A stretch of 35,656 nt of DNA from the IMG/VR virus record IMGVR_UViG_3300032893_000191, positions 1 through 35,656 of that record; one strand, given 5' to 3'. This DNA is from a virus. Below, in pieces: positions 1 to 7,641 of the stretch (positions are counted from its first letter, which is position 1; each line of letters starts with the position of its first letter). The notes below the pieces were generated by a model, which was not told the origin of the DNA, searched no databases, and saw only the letters and a list, made by a program, of their open reading frames with translations. The position numbers were made by a program, and so were the translations under genes.

Positions 1-273
1 TGGGGCGGCACCAAGCAGTCGTTCCTCGATCCGATCTACATGAAATCCGTCATGGAGCGGGCATGGATGAACCTTGCGAAGACGTGGCAGGATCGTCCCT
101 ATTTCACCGAGGCGCCGGTTGATCCGAAGGCCAAGAAGTCCAAGTACGGCTATTGGAAGGGTCAGCCGATTGAATCCTATTCGGTTCGTGAGCTTATCGA
201 GATCATTCAGATGATTGGTGCGATGGCGAAACACGCCAAAAATAAAAATGCCGAAGGGCTTGAACTCTTATGA
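1..273 (+). CDS. Hypothetical protein, 5' end outside window
   Basis: The reading frame is open from the first base, so the gene begins upstream. A Met at position 40 is an internal possibility, but the preceding codons read as ordinary protein (WGGTKQSFLDPIY). The visible part is about 90 residues, rich in Lys and aromatic residues, with an amphipathic C-terminal helix (VRELIEIIQMIGAMAKHAK). I recognise no domain. It overlaps the next gene by 4 nt (ATGA), so the two are translationally coupled in the operon that leads to the terminase. Function unknown. Confidence 0.6.
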   Translation, partial: WGGTKQSFLDPIYMKSVMERAWMNLAKTWQDRPYFTEAPVDPKAKKSKYGYWKGQPIESYSVRELIEIIQMIGAMAKHAKNKNAEGLELL

Positions 274-644
274 ACGAGGAACCACGCATCACATGGGATG
301 AATTCAAGAAGACCGAGCTTGCAGAGCTTGAAGAAGCCAAGAAATTCGGGTTGTCGGTAAATCCCCTCTTGGAATTGCCTGATATGATCCCCAATCAGGA
401 AGCATTATATCGCGTTATGAACGCGGCGATGGATAATCTCGCGCATAGCAATTTCCCTCCGTTCTTGATGCAGGCAATCCCGAACCCACGGGAGATCGCC
501 GCTATGGAGAAGGTTGCCAATAGCATGATCGAGATCAGGCCGAACGTGGTTGATGGCTTCTTGGTGAGAAAAGGTGAAGTATATTGCGGGCGTAAGTATT
601 TAGGATGCTTTGAGATCGGGAAAGACGGCATAACGATACCGTAG
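270..644 (+). CDS. Hypothetical protein upstream of terminase
   Basis: This 124-residue protein starts at the ATG that overlaps the previous stop (ATGA). The N-terminal 25 residues are highly charged and helical (TELAELEEAKKFG). A middle section is rich in Pro and Met, and the C-terminus looks like a small beta unit (GEVYCGRKYLGCFEIG). I see no signal peptide, membrane segment or enzyme motif. It is the last gene before a short hairpin and the terminase operon, a position where phages often carry small packaging or regulatory proteins, but nothing in the sequence proves that role. Confidence 0.6.
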   Translation: MNEEPRITWDEFKKTELAELEEAKKFGLSVNPLLELPDMIPNQEALYRVMNAAMDNLAHSNFPPFLMQAIPNPREIAAMEKVANSMIEIRPNVVDGFLVRKGEVYCGRKYLGCFEIGKDGITIP

Positions 645-670
645 TTCCGGTCAAAAACTTTGCTCTATAT

Positions 671-695
671 ACCCTTAATAAATTCAGGGTTTTTT
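671..695 (+). terminator. Weak intrinsic terminator candidate
   Basis: ACCCT (671-675) pairs with AGGGT (686-690), partly extended by AAT/ATT inside, and is followed by a run of six T. The stem is short, so termination is likely partial. It sits between the upstream gene pair and the terminase genes. Confidence 0.35.
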
Positions 696-707
696 GAAGA
701 TAACTAC

Positions 708-1175
708 ATGGGCGCACCGCGTGGAAACAAATTCGCAGAAGGACACGATGGAAGCGGCACCGGCCGTCCGGGTTCAGGCATAGAATTTATCCGTCAGCAA
801 TTCACCGAACGATTTTTGGATGATTTGCTCAATATGGAGTTGGACCCGGAAAAGATCGTTGAGCGGATCAAGGGCGGCAAATTCTTTTTGGGCGAATATA
901 TTTTGTATCGTGCTGTCGTGTTGGGGAAGGATGAGATTTTGATGGTGTTGATGAATAAGCTCTTTGGCGACAAACGTTCTTTCAGACCTCTTATCAATCA
1001 GCCACTTTCAGACGAAGAAAAGGCCGAGCTTGCCGAAGCTATGGATCGGGCGTTCGATGAATTCCCGCTCGTCGGATATAAACCAAGAATGCGCCAATTA
1101 ACCAATGGGGATGCAAACGGAAATACAGTTAGCCCTCAAAGAAGCCGCGCTCGCAAACCGAGAAAAAAGAATTGA
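708..1175 (+). CDS. Terminase small subunit (putative)
   Basis: I chose the ATG at 708 (MGAPRGNKFAEGHDG), because the MGAPxGNKFA opening is common in small terminase and phage DNA-binding proteins. A TTG start at 660 would add 16 residues running through a hairpin. The protein is 155 residues: a polar Gly-rich N-terminus, a helical core (about 25-110), then a very basic tail (RSRARKPRKKN). Small subunits recognise the packaging site and regulate the large-subunit motor. The call rests mostly on position directly before the large terminase and on size; no clear helix-turn-helix is visible. The 3' end overlaps the next gene by 71 nt if that gene starts at 1105. Confidence 0.5.
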   Translation: MGAPRGNKFAEGHDGSGTGRPGSGIEFIRQQFTERFLDDLLNMELDPEKIVERIKGGKFFLGEYILYRAVVLGKDEILMVLMNKLFGDKRSFRPLINQPLSDEEKAELAEAMDRAFDEFPLVGYKPRMRQLTNGDANGNTVSPQRSRARKPRKKN

Positions 1176-2811
1176 GATGATGCGGAATAGTTTGGGCCTG
1201 TTCATCGCCTACTATTTCGGCGCCGGTATGACGTACAAATTCCCCGGCTATGTCGGCGAGTTTTGGCAGGATGGCGAGAATTTGACCGACGGCTATTTGC
1301 GTGAGGCCGTGTGGATCGGCTTTGCTGAATCAACGAAAACGACCAACGCGAAGATGTTGGCCGCATGGTGGATCGCCACGGCGCAAAAGCATTACATCAA
1401 TTTTGACAGTTGGGATAAGAAGATCGCCGAGCAGTCATTGTTCGATCTCACGCTTTGGTTGCAGACCAACACCAAGCTCCGCAAAGATTTCGGTGAGCTT
1501 TATATCGAAGAACGCCATGACCGCGAAAAGAAGCAATTGAAGCGGTTGGGCGAATTTATTACGACGAACGACATCAAGGTTGAGGCATTTTCAATCGGCA
1601 TCAGTCCTCGCGGCCGTATTTACAACAACTATCGTCCCGATGCCTATATCATGGACGACTTGGAGAACAATAAGACCATTCGTTCATCGGCCCGCACAAA
1701 GCAGATCATAGACCACGTTGACGAGGTAAAGCGCGGCCTTGGCCCCACGGGGTGCATATTATATTGCGGCAACTATATCAGCGATGCGGGCGTGATGCGC
1801 CATATCAGGGATCGCGTTGCGGCCGATCCGAAGGGCGTGGTGCGCGATGTTCCGGTGGTTGATCGCATTACCGGCGAGATTGCGTGGAAAGACAAATATG
1901 TTCACACCGACGAAGAAGCGGCGCGGATCAACGCGGACCCCTCGCGGCGCCATCGTCCCGTCATATCGCTTGAAGACAAGAAGCGGTTTTTGAAAGAAAA
2001 GTATGAGCCGGAAATGATGAACGATCCGGCGGCGACCGGCGAGCTTGTCTTTGATCGCCCGACGATTGATCGGCTCTTGCGGAATGTGATGGCCGAAAAA
2101 CAGGATAACGGCGGCCTCAAAGTGTGGTACGCCTTCAATCCCTCGCACCGATACGCGATTGGCGCTGATACGGCAGAGGGCGAGGGTGGCGATGCCAATG
2201 CGTCGGTGATTATAGATTTCTCAACGACGCCGAACCGCGTGGTGGCGACGTATGCGAGCAACATGATCTCGGCTGATTTGTTCGGGCATGAGTTGAAGCG
2301 TCAGGGCTATCTCTACGGCGAATGTCTTGTTTGCCCGGAGGTGAACAATACCGGCTTTGCCACGCTCGCCGCATTGAAGAATGTTTATAAGCATCAAAAT
2401 ATTTATCGGCGCGAGGAACAGGATAAGGTTCAAAAGGTTCTCACGAAGAAATTGGGATGGCGCACGACCGAGGGCAACAAGTATTCGATCATGTCGGAGT
2501 TGAAGACGGCCGTGGAGAACGGGGAATTGATCGTGTTCGATAAGCGCTTGCTCGATGAGATGCGTGAATTCACGAATAACGACATGCGCGACGTTCAGGG
2601 CTTGGTAACGCGCCACTTTGATCTTTTGAAGGCATGTGCGCTCGCGTGGGCCATGAGGTCGTTAGCCAAAGTGACAGAGCAAAATACGACAGAGTACCGA
2701 CAGCCAAAATACGAAGGGCAGTCGGCGTTTGAGGGATCGGGCTTCGGTCAAAAAGGCGATAGTGAAGATTTATTCGATATGTTTGACGAAGACCCATTCC
2801 TTAAAACATGA
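1105..2811 (+). CDS. Terminase large subunit (packaging ATPase and nuclease)
   Basis: This is the motor that cuts concatemeric DNA and pumps it through the portal. The N-terminal ATPase has a divergent P-loop (GFAESTKTTNAK, about 72-83) and a Walker B acidic pair (YIMDDLEN, about 181-188). The C-terminal RNase-H-like nuclease shows its first Asp in IGADTAEGEGG (about D355), the second acidic motif in PEVNNTG (about E412) and a late Asp in HFDLLKA (about D506). The length of 568 residues fits the family. The start at 1105 gives a helical N-terminus that overlaps the small subunit by 71 nt; ATG codons at 1177 and 1180, just after the small-subunit stop, are alternatives. No Shine-Dalgarno sequence is visible. 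Confidence 0.9.
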   Translation: MGMQTEIQLALKEAALANREKRIEMMRNSLGLFIAYYFGAGMTYKFPGYVGEFWQDGENLTDGYLREAVWIGFAESTKTTNAKMLAAWWIATAQKHYINFDSWDKKIAEQSLFDLTLWLQTNTKLRKDFGELYIEERHDREKKQLKRLGEFITTNDIKVEAFSIGISPRGRIYNNYRPDAYIMDDLENNKTIRSSARTKQIIDHVDEVKRGLGPTGCILYCGNYISDAGVMRHIRDRVAADPKGVVRDVPVVDRITGEIAWKDKYVHTDEEAARINADPSRRHRPVISLEDKKRFLKEKYEPEMMNDPAATGELVFDRPTIDRLLRNVMAEKQDNGGLKVWYAFNPSHRYAIGADTAEGEGGDANASVIIDFSTTPNRVVATYASNMISADLFGHELKRQGYLYGECLVCPEVNNTGFATLAALKNVYKHQNIYRREEQDKVQKVLTKKLGWRTTEGNKYSIMSELKTAVENGELIVFDKRLLDEMREFTNNDMRDVQGLVTRHFDLLKACALAWAMRSLAKVTEQNTTEYRQPKYEGQSAFEGSGFGQKGDSEDLFDMFDEDPFLKT

Positions 2812-3113
2812 AGGCCAATCAGACCATTACCATTGTGTGCCAAAACGAGGATTGCCAACGGACGTATTCGGTCCCTGATTCACAATGGGAGCGGGTGAAA
2901 ATGATGAACATAGAGCTTGCAGTTTGCCCGTGGTGCCATGCGCCCCGTGATCCATTTATGTTCCACCGGCTCGATGTGAGGCAATGCCCGTCATGCGGGC
3001 GTTATAAATATTTATGGGCCTTCCGTCGGCGCCTCCACGACGGGTGGAAGTCGTTTAGCAAGTGCGTGACGTGCCAATCCCACGGAACAGATAAGGCCGA
3101 TCAATTGATATGA
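2808..3113 (+). CDS. Zinc-ribbon protein between terminase and portal
   Basis: This 101-residue protein overlaps the terminase stop (ATGA). It carries four Cys pairs: CQNEDC near the N-terminus, CPWC, CPSC and CVTC followed by a His. They suggest two zinc knuckles or a double zinc ribbon. Between them is a basic helical patch (FRRRLHDGWKSF) that could contact nucleic acid. Small zinc-ribbon genes recur in this genome (27435, 29181, 29392, 35139, 35374). The location suggests a packaging or head-assembly accessory, but this is inference. Confidence 0.7.
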   Translation: MKANQTITIVCQNEDCQRTYSVPDSQWERVKMMNIELAVCPWCHAPRDPFMFHRLDVRQCPSCGRYKYLWAFRRRLHDGWKSFSKCVTCQSHGTDKADQLI

Positions 3114-3121
3114 TTTAAACA

Positions 3122-5158
3122 ATGGAAGCGACAAAACAACTCGCCAAAAAAGCATTACAAAAGGCATTGCTTCAACTCCACGATTCCACCGAATTGAAGC
3201 GTATTCGGTTCAAGAAGATCAACGAGGCGGAGATGATGTTGCTCGGAAAGGTGAAACAGAAATCGCGCACGTTATTCAACGTGCCGCTTCCCGTTTTGAA
3301 GGGCTTTTACGATAAGCTCACGGCGGACATGGATGATCCGTTGCAGGTGAAGGTTAAAAATAATCCCGGCAAGAACCTGATGGCGGTGAAGGGCATCAAT
3401 GCGATGTTCGAGATCGAACGGAAGTCGCTGTTGCCGACGGCCCGGTGGGACTATAAAGACCGGCAGGCCCGCAAATATGCGGTCGCTACGTCGCGGGGTA
3501 TCCATAAGATTTTCTCAACCGAGGGTCCGTACAAATCCATTTTGAAGACCGAGAACCCGTTTTTGTTCCATTGTCAGGGCGCCTTACCGACCGGCGCGGG
3601 CATTCTTGAAAACCATCTCTTTGCCGGTGTTGAGGGCGTGATGAAGACGAAGAAGGAATTGGTTGATGGCATCAAGAAGCTCGGCTACGACCGCGATGCG
3701 GTGAAACTTCTTGTTGAGCGCTCGAAGGACAAGGACTATATGGAAAAGGCGTCGCAGTTCAACGAGGAAATGTCGGCGCATTACAAGGCGCTCAACATTG
3801 ATCCTGAAAATAATAACTATGTGGGCGAAGTCACGTTCAATTTGTGCGAATGGGTTTTGACGATGAACGGCGAACGCTATTACCTTTTGTTCGATCCGTG
3901 GACGCAGACATGGATTCGTTTTTGCCCGCTCACCGAAATTCAGCCGAGCGGTTTGTATCCGTGGGTGTCGTACTCTACCGACGAGGACGATCAGAATTTT
4001 TGGGGAACCTCGATCTTGGCCGATATTCTCTATCCTATCGCTGATTCCATCGTGACGTTGTTCAACCAAGACCTTACGAACCGCGCCAAGCGGAATTTGA
4101 ACGGCCGGTACTACGACCGCGAGATGATTACGAATGTGGCGAAGCTCGATGAGGCGCAGTATCGCCCCGACACCTTGGTTCCGGTGAACACGTTTGGCGG
4201 TACCCGCAAGATCGCGGAGGGCGTCTATACGATCAGCACCCCGGAGATCACCGGCACCGTGGACCTTGTGAATTGGCTCACGGCATTTACGAGCGAGCAG
4301 GTTGGATCGGATCAGAATATTCCACAGCCGAAGAAGGGCGGCAGTTCGGCCACGAATAATATTATCTTCGCGCAGATTCAGCAGTTGGCGAAGCGCGTTG
4401 ATTATCGCAGTCATTCCTACACCGAAGCGTGGGGCGAACTCATGCTCCGCTACATTGACGGCCTCAAAGAGAATTTGAGCGAAGCCGAGGCGATTGATAT
4501 GCTCGGTCCCGAACTCGGTTATCGCTTCAAGGAAGAATTGAAGGAGATTGATGTTACGAAGGATGATATTCAAATCATCAGCACGAAGCAACAGAATCAG
4601 GAAGACGCGTTGCGGAAACAGCAAAAGATTTCATCGCTTCAAGAGATCGGCAAAGACCCGATCCTTTCCGCCCGGACCAATCCCGAATGGCGCTTGGAAC
4701 ATTTATTGTCCGACGTTGGCGGTTGGGAAAAGGAGGAAATCGAAGAAGCGATGGACTTGCGCGGCATGGGCGGCGAGCAGGCGCAGTTTGCTCACGCCGA
4801 TCACGCGATCAAGGAACTGTTGAAGGACAAAGAGCCGGAGCATTATTGGGCGGCCACCGTCACGTTCCAACGCCGCATTTTGGATTTCGAGCAACAGCAT
4901 CACGTTGAGCTTATGAAGAAGGGGCTTTCCATGAAATTCGTGAAATATGTGCGCGATCACTCGCAGACCGTTGCCGAGAACATGGCGCAGTTGGCGCTCC
5001 GCTTGAAAGCGGCGCAGGCACAGCAGGGTCAGGGCGGCGATCAGGGCCAAGGACAGGATCAAGGGCAGGGCGGAGGTCAGCCCGCTCGCGTCGGTCCCGG
5101 AGGTCCGCAGGCGCGGCCGCCGGTGAACGCCGCATTACCGAAAGTAAATATGCAATAA
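3122..5158 (+). CDS. Portal protein
   Basis: A 678-residue protein directly after the terminase genes, in the usual place and size range for a portal of a short-tailed phage. The portal forms the dodecameric ring at one capsid vertex through which DNA passes and on which the adaptor assembles. The middle section (about 240-330) has the wing/stem pattern seen in portals, with WVLTMNGERYYLLFDPWTQ and an aromatic-rich stretch before a helical stem (ILADILYPIADSIVTLFNQD). The long helical C-terminus ends in a Gln/Gly-rich tail (about 625-660) and Pro/Gly/Arg. It is followed by coupled small genes. No Shine-Dalgarno sequence precedes the ATG. The assignment is by context and overall architecture. 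Confidence 0.75.
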   Translation: MEATKQLAKKALQKALLQLHDSTELKRIRFKKINEAEMMLLGKVKQKSRTLFNVPLPVLKGFYDKLTADMDDPLQVKVKNNPGKNLMAVKGINAMFEIERKSLLPTARWDYKDRQARKYAVATSRGIHKIFSTEGPYKSILKTENPFLFHCQGALPTGAGILENHLFAGVEGVMKTKKELVDGIKKLGYDRDAVKLLVERSKDKDYMEKASQFNEEMSAHYKALNIDPENNNYVGEVTFNLCEWVLTMNGERYYLLFDPWTQTWIRFCPLTEIQPSGLYPWVSYSTDEDDQNFWGTSILADILYPIADSIVTLFNQDLTNRAKRNLNGRYYDREMITNVAKLDEAQYRPDTLVPVNTFGGTRKIAEGVYTISTPEITGTVDLVNWLTAFTSEQVGSDQNIPQPKKGGSSATNNIIFAQIQQLAKRVDYRSHSYTEAWGELMLRYIDGLKENLSEAEAIDMLGPELGYRFKEELKEIDVTKDDIQIISTKQQNQEDALRKQQKISSLQEIGKDPILSARTNPEWRLEHLLSDVGGWEKEEIEEAMDLRGMGGEQAQFAHADHAIKELLKDKEPEHYWAATVTFQRRILDFEQQHHVELMKKGLSMKFVKYVRDHSQTVAENMAQLALRLKAAQAQQGQGGDQGQGQDQGQGGGQPARVGPGGPQARPPVNAALPKVNMQ

Positions 5159-5159
5159 C

Positions 5160-5552
5160 ATGGCTGAACTTTTAGTGGTAAAAGAAAAATTGCGTCAGCT
5201 TCGAGAATCGGCGGACTGGGATGCTTCAATGCAGTCCACGATGGATTTTTGGGAGAAGCAGATCGCATGGGCCGAGGAAAACGAGGAATCCTTTTATCGT
5301 CTTCCGAAGATCGTTGAGATGGCCGGTATGCTTCAAGCGCGGCGCGAGGCGATCAACCGCGAACTCGGCACGAACCGCAAATTGAGCGAGAATGCCCGCC
5401 AACTGCTCTTTATCGAGCGGGACATCTTGGACGTGCAGATCAGCATTTTCGGATACAGCGATTTCTTGGAGGGCGTGGAGAAACAGATTGATTTTGAAGC
5501 CGATGTTTTCAAGGATAAACCCGGAACAGATGATGAGGACGATTTGACATAA
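5160..5552 (+). CDS. Hypothetical helical protein after portal
   Basis: The ATG lies 1 nt after the portal stop. The 130-residue product is almost wholly helical, with alternating charge and heptad-like spacing (LRQLRESADW, AINRELGTNRKLSENARQLL), and ends in an acidic tail (PGTDDEDDLT). No signal peptide, membrane segment or known motif is seen. Helical proteins in this position can be head-completion or scaffold-like factors. I cannot assign one. Confidence 0.6.
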   Translation: MAELLVVKEKLRQLRESADWDASMQSTMDFWEKQIAWAEENEESFYRLPKIVEMAGMLQARREAINRELGTNRKLSENARQLLFIERDILDVQISIFGYSDFLEGVEKQIDFEADVFKDKPGTDDEDDLT

Positions 5553-5559
5553 TAAATTC

Positions 5560-5664
5560 ATGGACAAGAAGGCACCAAAAAAGAAATCCGTGTCGTCTAA
5601 AATCCGAAAAATCACCGGCGGTAAGCGCGTACCGCGTAAATCTAAAAAGTCCAATGGCTACTAA
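5560..5664 (+). CDS. Very small basic protein (34 aa)
   Basis: The reading frame starts at ATG 5560 and ends TAA 5662-5664. Its product is extremely Lys/Arg-rich (KKAPKKKSVSSK, then GGKRVPRKSKKSNGY). Eleven bases overlap the start of the next gene. The KRVPR motif also occurs in that next protein (TKRVPRGTQSKS), suggesting related function or duplication. It fills an otherwise unexplained 100-nt gap in a tightly packed operon. Binding to nucleic acid is the simplest expectation from composition. Its small size keeps confidence moderate. Confidence 0.5.
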   Translation: MDKKAPKKKSVSSKIRKITGGKRVPRKSKKSNGY

Positions 5665-5977
5665 AAATTACTCCGAAGCAGATATGGGCGATATGTCGCA
5701 TTACGACCCGAATTTGGGCCGTAAGATCAATCAACGGGCCGGGACGAAGCGCGTTCCTCGCGGTACTCAAAGCAAGAGCGTGAAAAAGCCCGCTCCGAAA
5801 CAGCTTTTACAGCGTGGCGGCACGACCACCAAGAATGCGGCACAGCGCAAATCTCCTTCAACGGCTTCAACCGGCATGATCCCGAAGGCCGCGCAGGGCA
5901 ACGCCAATTCTACGAAGACCGGCATTTCCAACGATGCGATGATGTCCGCCGCAAAGAAATTATTGGCGAAAAAATAA
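5654..5977 (+). CDS. Basic, low-complexity protein
   Basis: The 107-residue product is rich in Lys, Ser, Thr, Ala and Gly and carries the KRVPR motif shared with the preceding 34-residue protein. The N-terminus (about 1-25) is more ordered (EADMGDMSHYDPNLGRK); the rest looks disordered, ending in a Lys-rich helix (MMSAAKKLLAKK). It belongs to a run of four basic genes between portal and scaffold. Such proteins could be DNA-associated virion components or RNA-binding proteins. No enzyme motif is present. Confidence 0.6.
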   Translation: MATKNYSEADMGDMSHYDPNLGRKINQRAGTKRVPRGTQSKSVKKPAPKQLLQRGGTTTKNAAQRKSPSTASTGMIPKAAQGNANSTKTGISNDAMMSAAKKLLAKK

Positions 5978-5978
5978 C

Positions 5979-6200
5979 ATGCCTAAATTCCTTGAAGACA
6001 AATTGGCGTCAGGCGCGAAGAAAAAAGGATTGTCCGGTAAACGGGCAAAGGCATACATTTACGGCACCATGAATAATATGGGCGCCATGAAGGGCAACAA
6101 GATCACGAAGAAGGGCAAAGCTATGGAAAAGAAACATAATTCTGATATGAAGCGGCGTATGTCGAGCGCCCGCAAAAAACGAACTCTTTTGAAACGCTAA
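5979..6200 (+). CDS. Small basic helical protein
   Basis: A 73-residue, highly basic protein whose start lies 1 nt after the previous stop. Its pattern (AKAYIYGTMNNMGAMKGNK, then KGKAMEKKH) resembles a small phage protein type I have seen annotated only as hypothetical near head genes. The C-terminus is Arg/Lys-rich (MKRRMSSARKKRTLLKR). No membrane segment is seen. It may bind nucleic acid. Confidence 0.6.
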   Translation: MPKFLEDKLASGAKKKGLSGKRAKAYIYGTMNNMGAMKGNKITKKGKAMEKKHNSDMKRRMSSARKKRTLLKR

Positions 6201-6494
6201 ATGGCTAAAAACCAAGTAGTCGTCTATCACAAGAAGTCGGTACCCGGTCATGGAATGACCCGCATCTTTACCGACGGCAATGAGCCGGTCACGGGACATG
6301 GTAAGGATTACAAAAAGGTTGCGGCCGAATACGCCACGACCCATGCGGGCAATGTGACGAAGGTAGTTGGCCTTGATGGTTCGGCCGCGAAAGCGGTTGG
6401 TGCCGCAAAGACCAAAGCTGAAAAGGCATCGGCAGGGAAACCCGCCTCAACCGAAGTAGGCCCGGCGAAGTTGAAAGACGGCGCCAAGGAATAA
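6201..6494 (+). CDS. Hypothetical basic/alanine-rich protein
   Basis: The start codon follows the previous stop without a gap. The 97-residue product has an N-terminal half that could form a small beta domain (NQVVVYHKKSVPGHGMTRIF) and an Ala/Lys-rich, probably helical and extended C-terminal half. It closes the run of small basic genes before the scaffold-like gene. I do not recognise a family. Confidence 0.55.
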   Translation: MAKNQVVVYHKKSVPGHGMTRIFTDGNEPVTGHGKDYKKVAAEYATTHAGNVTKVVGLDGSAAKAVGAAKTKAEKASAGKPASTEVGPAKLKDGAKE

Positions 6495-6639
6495 TCTTGT
6501 GATGGAGGCGCGCAAACCTCCTTATAAAAACGCGTGGCCCCGCAAGGCACGGAAAAATGTTGCGGAAGGTAGCGGTCCTTGTAAAAACGCTTCGGCCCTG
6601 TCAGGCCGGGTATAAATTAAGACAGTTTGCCCATTACCA
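6495..6639 (+). promoter_or_regulatory. Non-coding segment with two similar hairpin units before head genes
   Basis: Two imperfect direct repeats are visible. Each starts CCTTrTAAAAACGC (about 6511 and 6578) and runs into a GC-rich hairpin; the second is CGGCC/GGCCG around TGTCA-containing loop bases. A further hairpin, GGAGG/CCTCC, lies near 6504-6520. A TATAAAT sequence at 6611-6617 could be a -10 box. The segment sits immediately before the scaffold and capsid genes, so regulation or RNA processing of head-gene transcripts is plausible. No coding frame is supported here. Confidence 0.4.
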
Positions 6640-7605
6640 ATGGACGAAATTGAAAAAGAGCGGATTGAGATGGGGATGGATGATCCGCAGGACCTTATCG
6701 AAGACGAGGACGACGAACTTGAAGACGATGAGGATTCAAATGAAGGCGACGACGACGATCTCTTTGACGACGACGAGGAAGATGATTCCGAAGACGACGA
6801 TGAAGACGACGGCGACGGAGCCGATGAGGACGACGACGATGAGTCAGATCGGGGTCGTTCCCGCAGAGGTATTTCCCCAAAGAAGTTTGCACGGATTAGG
6901 GGACGTGAGGCCGCCGAAAGGCGCCGCCGTAAGGAAATCGAAGGCGAATTAGCCAGCGCACAATCCAAGCTGAAAGAATACGAGGAAGCGGCAAATGCCA
7001 AACCTGCTATCAGCGATGAGGATATTCGTGCCGAGGCCGCCGCGATGGTTGTGTTCACGGGCAAGGAAACGGAGGAACAGAAGAAGCAGATTCTTCAAAC
7101 CGCCGAAGCCCAATTGCGCCGAGTGATAAATTTGGTGCAAAAAGGACAGAAGCCGCCCAAGGAGTTGAGTGAGCTTCAAACGACCGTAGCGCAGTTGCGA
7201 GATCAACAAATCTTCAACGAAGAATGGGATAGTTTCTCGGATGATTTGCCGAGGCATTACCCCAATGCGACCCCGCGACAACTCCGAATGGCGAGAAGGG
7301 CGATGGATCGCCTCTCACACGCTCCGAAGTTTGCGGATAAGGAATTCGATTATGTCTTCTTTAAAAACAAAGACATCTTCGATCAAATCTTTCGTAAGTC
7401 GCGGACCCACACCTTTGAACAAGGTTCCCCGGTCCGAGGACGAAACGAGGGAGGCGAGAACCGCCGTGGATCGAAAACTCCGGCGCGAAATCTCACTCCA
7501 AAAGAGCTTGAAAAGCGTCATGCTCAAATGGAGAAGGAGGCGCGAGCGGAGGATCAGAGAAGCGGTTGGAACATCAACAATCCCGACGGAAGTTCCGTGG
7601 AATAA
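6640..7605 (+). CDS. Scaffolding-like protein with acidic N-terminus
   Basis: A 321-residue protein directly upstream of the capsid gene. Residues about 13-72 are almost continuous Asp/Glu. A basic patch follows (RGRSRRGISPKKF), then a long coiled-coil-like region (about 88-190) and a basic C-terminal part (KELEKRHAQMEKEARAED). Position before the major capsid protein, helical content and charge segregation are typical of internal scaffolds, which direct capsid assembly and then leave. The extreme acidic block is unusual and may mimic DNA or keep DNA out of the procapsid. There is no recognisable protease. Confidence 0.65.
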   Translation: MDEIEKERIEMGMDDPQDLIEDEDDELEDDEDSNEGDDDDLFDDDEEDDSEDDDEDDGDGADEDDDDESDRGRSRRGISPKKFARIRGREAAERRRRKEIEGELASAQSKLKEYEEAANAKPAISDEDIRAEAAAMVVFTGKETEEQKKQILQTAEAQLRRVINLVQKGQKPPKELSELQTTVAQLRDQQIFNEEWDSFSDDLPRHYPNATPRQLRMARRAMDRLSHAPKFADKEFDYVFFKNKDIFDQIFRKSRTHTFEQGSPVRGRNEGGENRRGSKTPARNLTPKELEKRHAQMEKEARAEDQRSGWNINNPDGSSVE

Positions 7606-7641
7606 TCTTTGACCTCGTAGCGTAAATAAACGTTTACTCTT

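Noticed and set aside
3584-4624. Long minus-strand open frame (346 codons) opposite the portal gene
   Set aside because: It is an exact antisense shadow of a clear coding gene, rich in His/Leu/Arg as shadows of this codon usage tend to be, with no promoter or recognisable motif.
6522-7064. Minus-strand Ser-rich frame opposite the scaffold-like gene
   Set aside because: The Ser runs are the reverse complement of the Asp/Glu codons of the acidic block; no independent support.
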